DNA of 64,000 nt, taken from positions 2,604,001-2,668,000 of the forward strand of contig JAWNGF010000004.1 of assembly GCA_037039685.1 (NCBI GenBank), read 5' to 3'. Positions 62,300 through 64,000 of this stretch are shown in pieces (the first letter of the stretch is position 1; the number at the start of each line of letters is the position of its first letter). A program made the translations under genes and the position numbers. The notes below the pieces were generated by a model, which did not search any database, was not told where the DNA came from, and saw nothing but the letters and a program-made list of their open reading frames with translations. This DNA is from Ceratobasidium sp. AG-K. Lineage: Eukaryota > Basidiomycota > Agaricomycetes > Cantharellales > Ceratobasidiaceae.

Positions 62300-63964
62300 A
62301 TGTTGGCTAGGCGGAGTGTCAACCACATTTCTCGTGGCTACAGTCACCATCCCATTTCTCATGGCCTTTCTCGTTCACTTCATCGTCCATCCTGGCCCAC
62401 CACATCCCAGAATATTTACCGACGACCAGGTCTCGCGAGCCTTGGGCTAGGAGGATTTGCCCTGTCACTAGGCACAGTGATCTATGCCGATACCGAGTTT
62501 GAGTCAACTTTGCCACTTGGATCGCTCCTTCGAAGCTACCTAGTATATTCTTTATGCTCGTTGCCTACTCTAGTGAATTGGTCGCCCGCTATCCTGGAGA
62601 CCTGCATGAGTATCCCTGTGGTTAGGGAGATTAGCCATGCGATTGTGCGGCGAACTTTCTTTGAGCAGGTATGTATACATATTACGGGCATATTTCTTCA
62701 TTGCCTGGTTCTCAACCACAAGTTTAGTTTGTCGGAGGTGATACGTGCGCCGATACTATCCCTATAATTGCTTCATTGAGGAAGCAAAACAAGGGGACTC
62801 TTCTGGCCTATAGTGTCGAAGTAGATGAGCTGCACGGAGGAAATGCAGACCAGTGGAAGAAAAATGTCGAGGAAATGCGCGCAAGTGTAGATTATGCTGG
62901 AGACTTTGAAGACACCCAAAAAGGTTCACGCAGGACCTGGGTTGCTATAAAGCTTGTGAGTGCTAGGGAAATACCGAGGAGAAGTCGAACCTAGTTATTC
63001 CTGTTCCCAGACTGCTCTGGTCCCGTCAGCAGATTCTCTCAAACGAATGTCCAAGTTCTTGCTCGAGTCTAGGCCGCGAGATGACGTCCCATTTCCTGGC
63101 ACTCCGGGTTCGTTTGATATGGTGGTATTTCGGGGCGAAAAGGAGGCACTTGTAAAGGGGGGGCTTACAGAGGAGGATGTCGACTCTCTTAGGAGGCTTT
63201 ATAAGGACTTGAGAGAAGTTTGCAGTCGAGCAGCCAAGCGTGGCGTACGGGTAAGTAGCATTGGGAAGTAATAGGGCCACTGATGTCCACCGTACCTTCA
63301 GCTCCTCTTTGACGCTGAACACACCTGGTACCAACCTGGAATCGATGCGTTTGTGCTCGCATTGAGTAGGAATTCAATAGACCCATATCCCGCGGACAGT
63401 TCAACGAACAACCTCTTGTATACGGGACATATCAAGCATACCTCAAGCGGTGGGTATCCGGCAGTACGGCTTGACCAGCTAAGCGGGATACCGGGGTAGC
63501 TAACGTACACTATAACAGTACGCCAGCGCATTTGTCTAGATCGATCGAAGATGCTCAAGCATTCCAATACAATCTTGGAGTTAAACTGGTTCGAGGGGCG
63601 TACCGTGACAAAGAACTCGACCACCACGCCAAACTCGGCGTGGACTCTAGCTGTCCAGTATGGGCTGAGAAGTTCGAGACAGATGCATGCTACAATGAAT
63701 GCGCGAAAATGCTAGTCAATGAGCTTTCGCAATCGTATCGCGTTTCTGGGGTCGGTTCTCGCGGATTCATGAGCAGCCTAGCTGGGAGCACCCAGGGCCC
63801 TTCAGAACCCAACATTGGTATATTGTTTGGGACGCACAACGCCATATCCTGCGTGCATATTTTGGAGTGTTTGATCGAGGCGGGCGTTGCGCACAGGGGT
63901 GCGAACGGAAAGGTCGTTATTAAGGATGGCATTGAGGGCCGGCTGTGTTTTGGACAGCTTTACG
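62300..63964 (+). CDS. PUT1: Proline dehydrogenase, copy 2, cut by window end
   Basis: Exons 62300-62668, 62728-62955, 63011-63250, 63302-63449 and 63519-63964 are present; the rest is past the window. Intron positions and phases match copy 1. Motifs include LLFDAEHTWYQPGIDAFV, VYGTYQAYLKR, VKLVRGAYRD and GILFGTHN. The N-terminus (MLARRSVNHISRGY) looks mitochondrial. Sequence divergence from copy 1 is spread over all exons, so the duplication is old. Copy 2 has an insert of about 13 residues before GILFGTHN (VSGVGSRGFMSS...). One base seems missing at about 63369 (SR/EFN), the same kind of GC-run loss seen elsewhere. No stop is seen before the edge. Confidence 0.88.
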
Positions 63965-64000
63965 GTACGTGGTTTGTGGCACTGCAAGTATGGGAGGCCA

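Overview
The window looks like nuclear chromosomal DNA of a filamentous basidiomycete. Genes are dense and cut by many short introns, mostly about 45-65 nt with GT-AG borders, and divergent neighbours share promoters of 120-200 bp. The gene set is Agaricomycete in character: DUF6593 proteins, a MYND-finger protein, a LigB-type dioxygenase and a Sel1-repeat protein. The expanded DUF6593 family makes a Rhizoctonia/Ceratobasidium-like fungus (Cantharellales) my best guess. That is inference; no species marker is present.

Layout. 1-3984: first exon of a Yop1-like gene, OST5 (oligosaccharyltransferase), RPA12 (RNA polymerase I) and a Dbf2/Sid2 kinase. 5.4-8.2 kb: tandem DUF6593 array with two intact copies and one relic. 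9.4-17.6 kb: LigB-like dioxygenase, F-box-like protein, Sel1-repeat protein related to Dsf2/Nif1, and an unrecognised gene. 17.6-25.0 kb: two gene-poor stretches on either side of a FYVE-finger gene. 25.0-36.7 kb: GPI3/PIG-A, a duplicated [DUF6593 + P-loop kinase] block, and PRP16. 36.9-42.5 kb: a region of decay with a DUF6593 relic, an aldose 1-epimerase pseudogene and a damaged MYND-finger gene. 44.8-57.8 kb: three more DUF6593 genes interleaved with VPS27 (ESCRT-0), LIP2 (lipoyltransferase), SPC25 (kinetochore) and a Bni4-like gene. 60-64 kb: two tandem proline dehydrogenase genes, the second cut by the window edge.

Two themes run through the window. First, it has a repeated, apparently still-evolving family of DUF6593 genes: six full-length-type copies (one with a frameshift) and three relics. 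They share one exon plan, including an 8-nt first coding exon, and lie among housekeeping genes. Their function is unknown. Second, otherwise conserved genes (DBF2, GPI3, PRP16, VPS27, both PUT1 copies and others) each carry isolated one-base indels, mostly missing G or C in short runs. This reads more like residual assembly error than gene death and should be kept in mind when using any frame here.

Exon borders were placed by hand from splice signals, phase and family knowledge. Every gene model below closes in phase unless stated otherwise.
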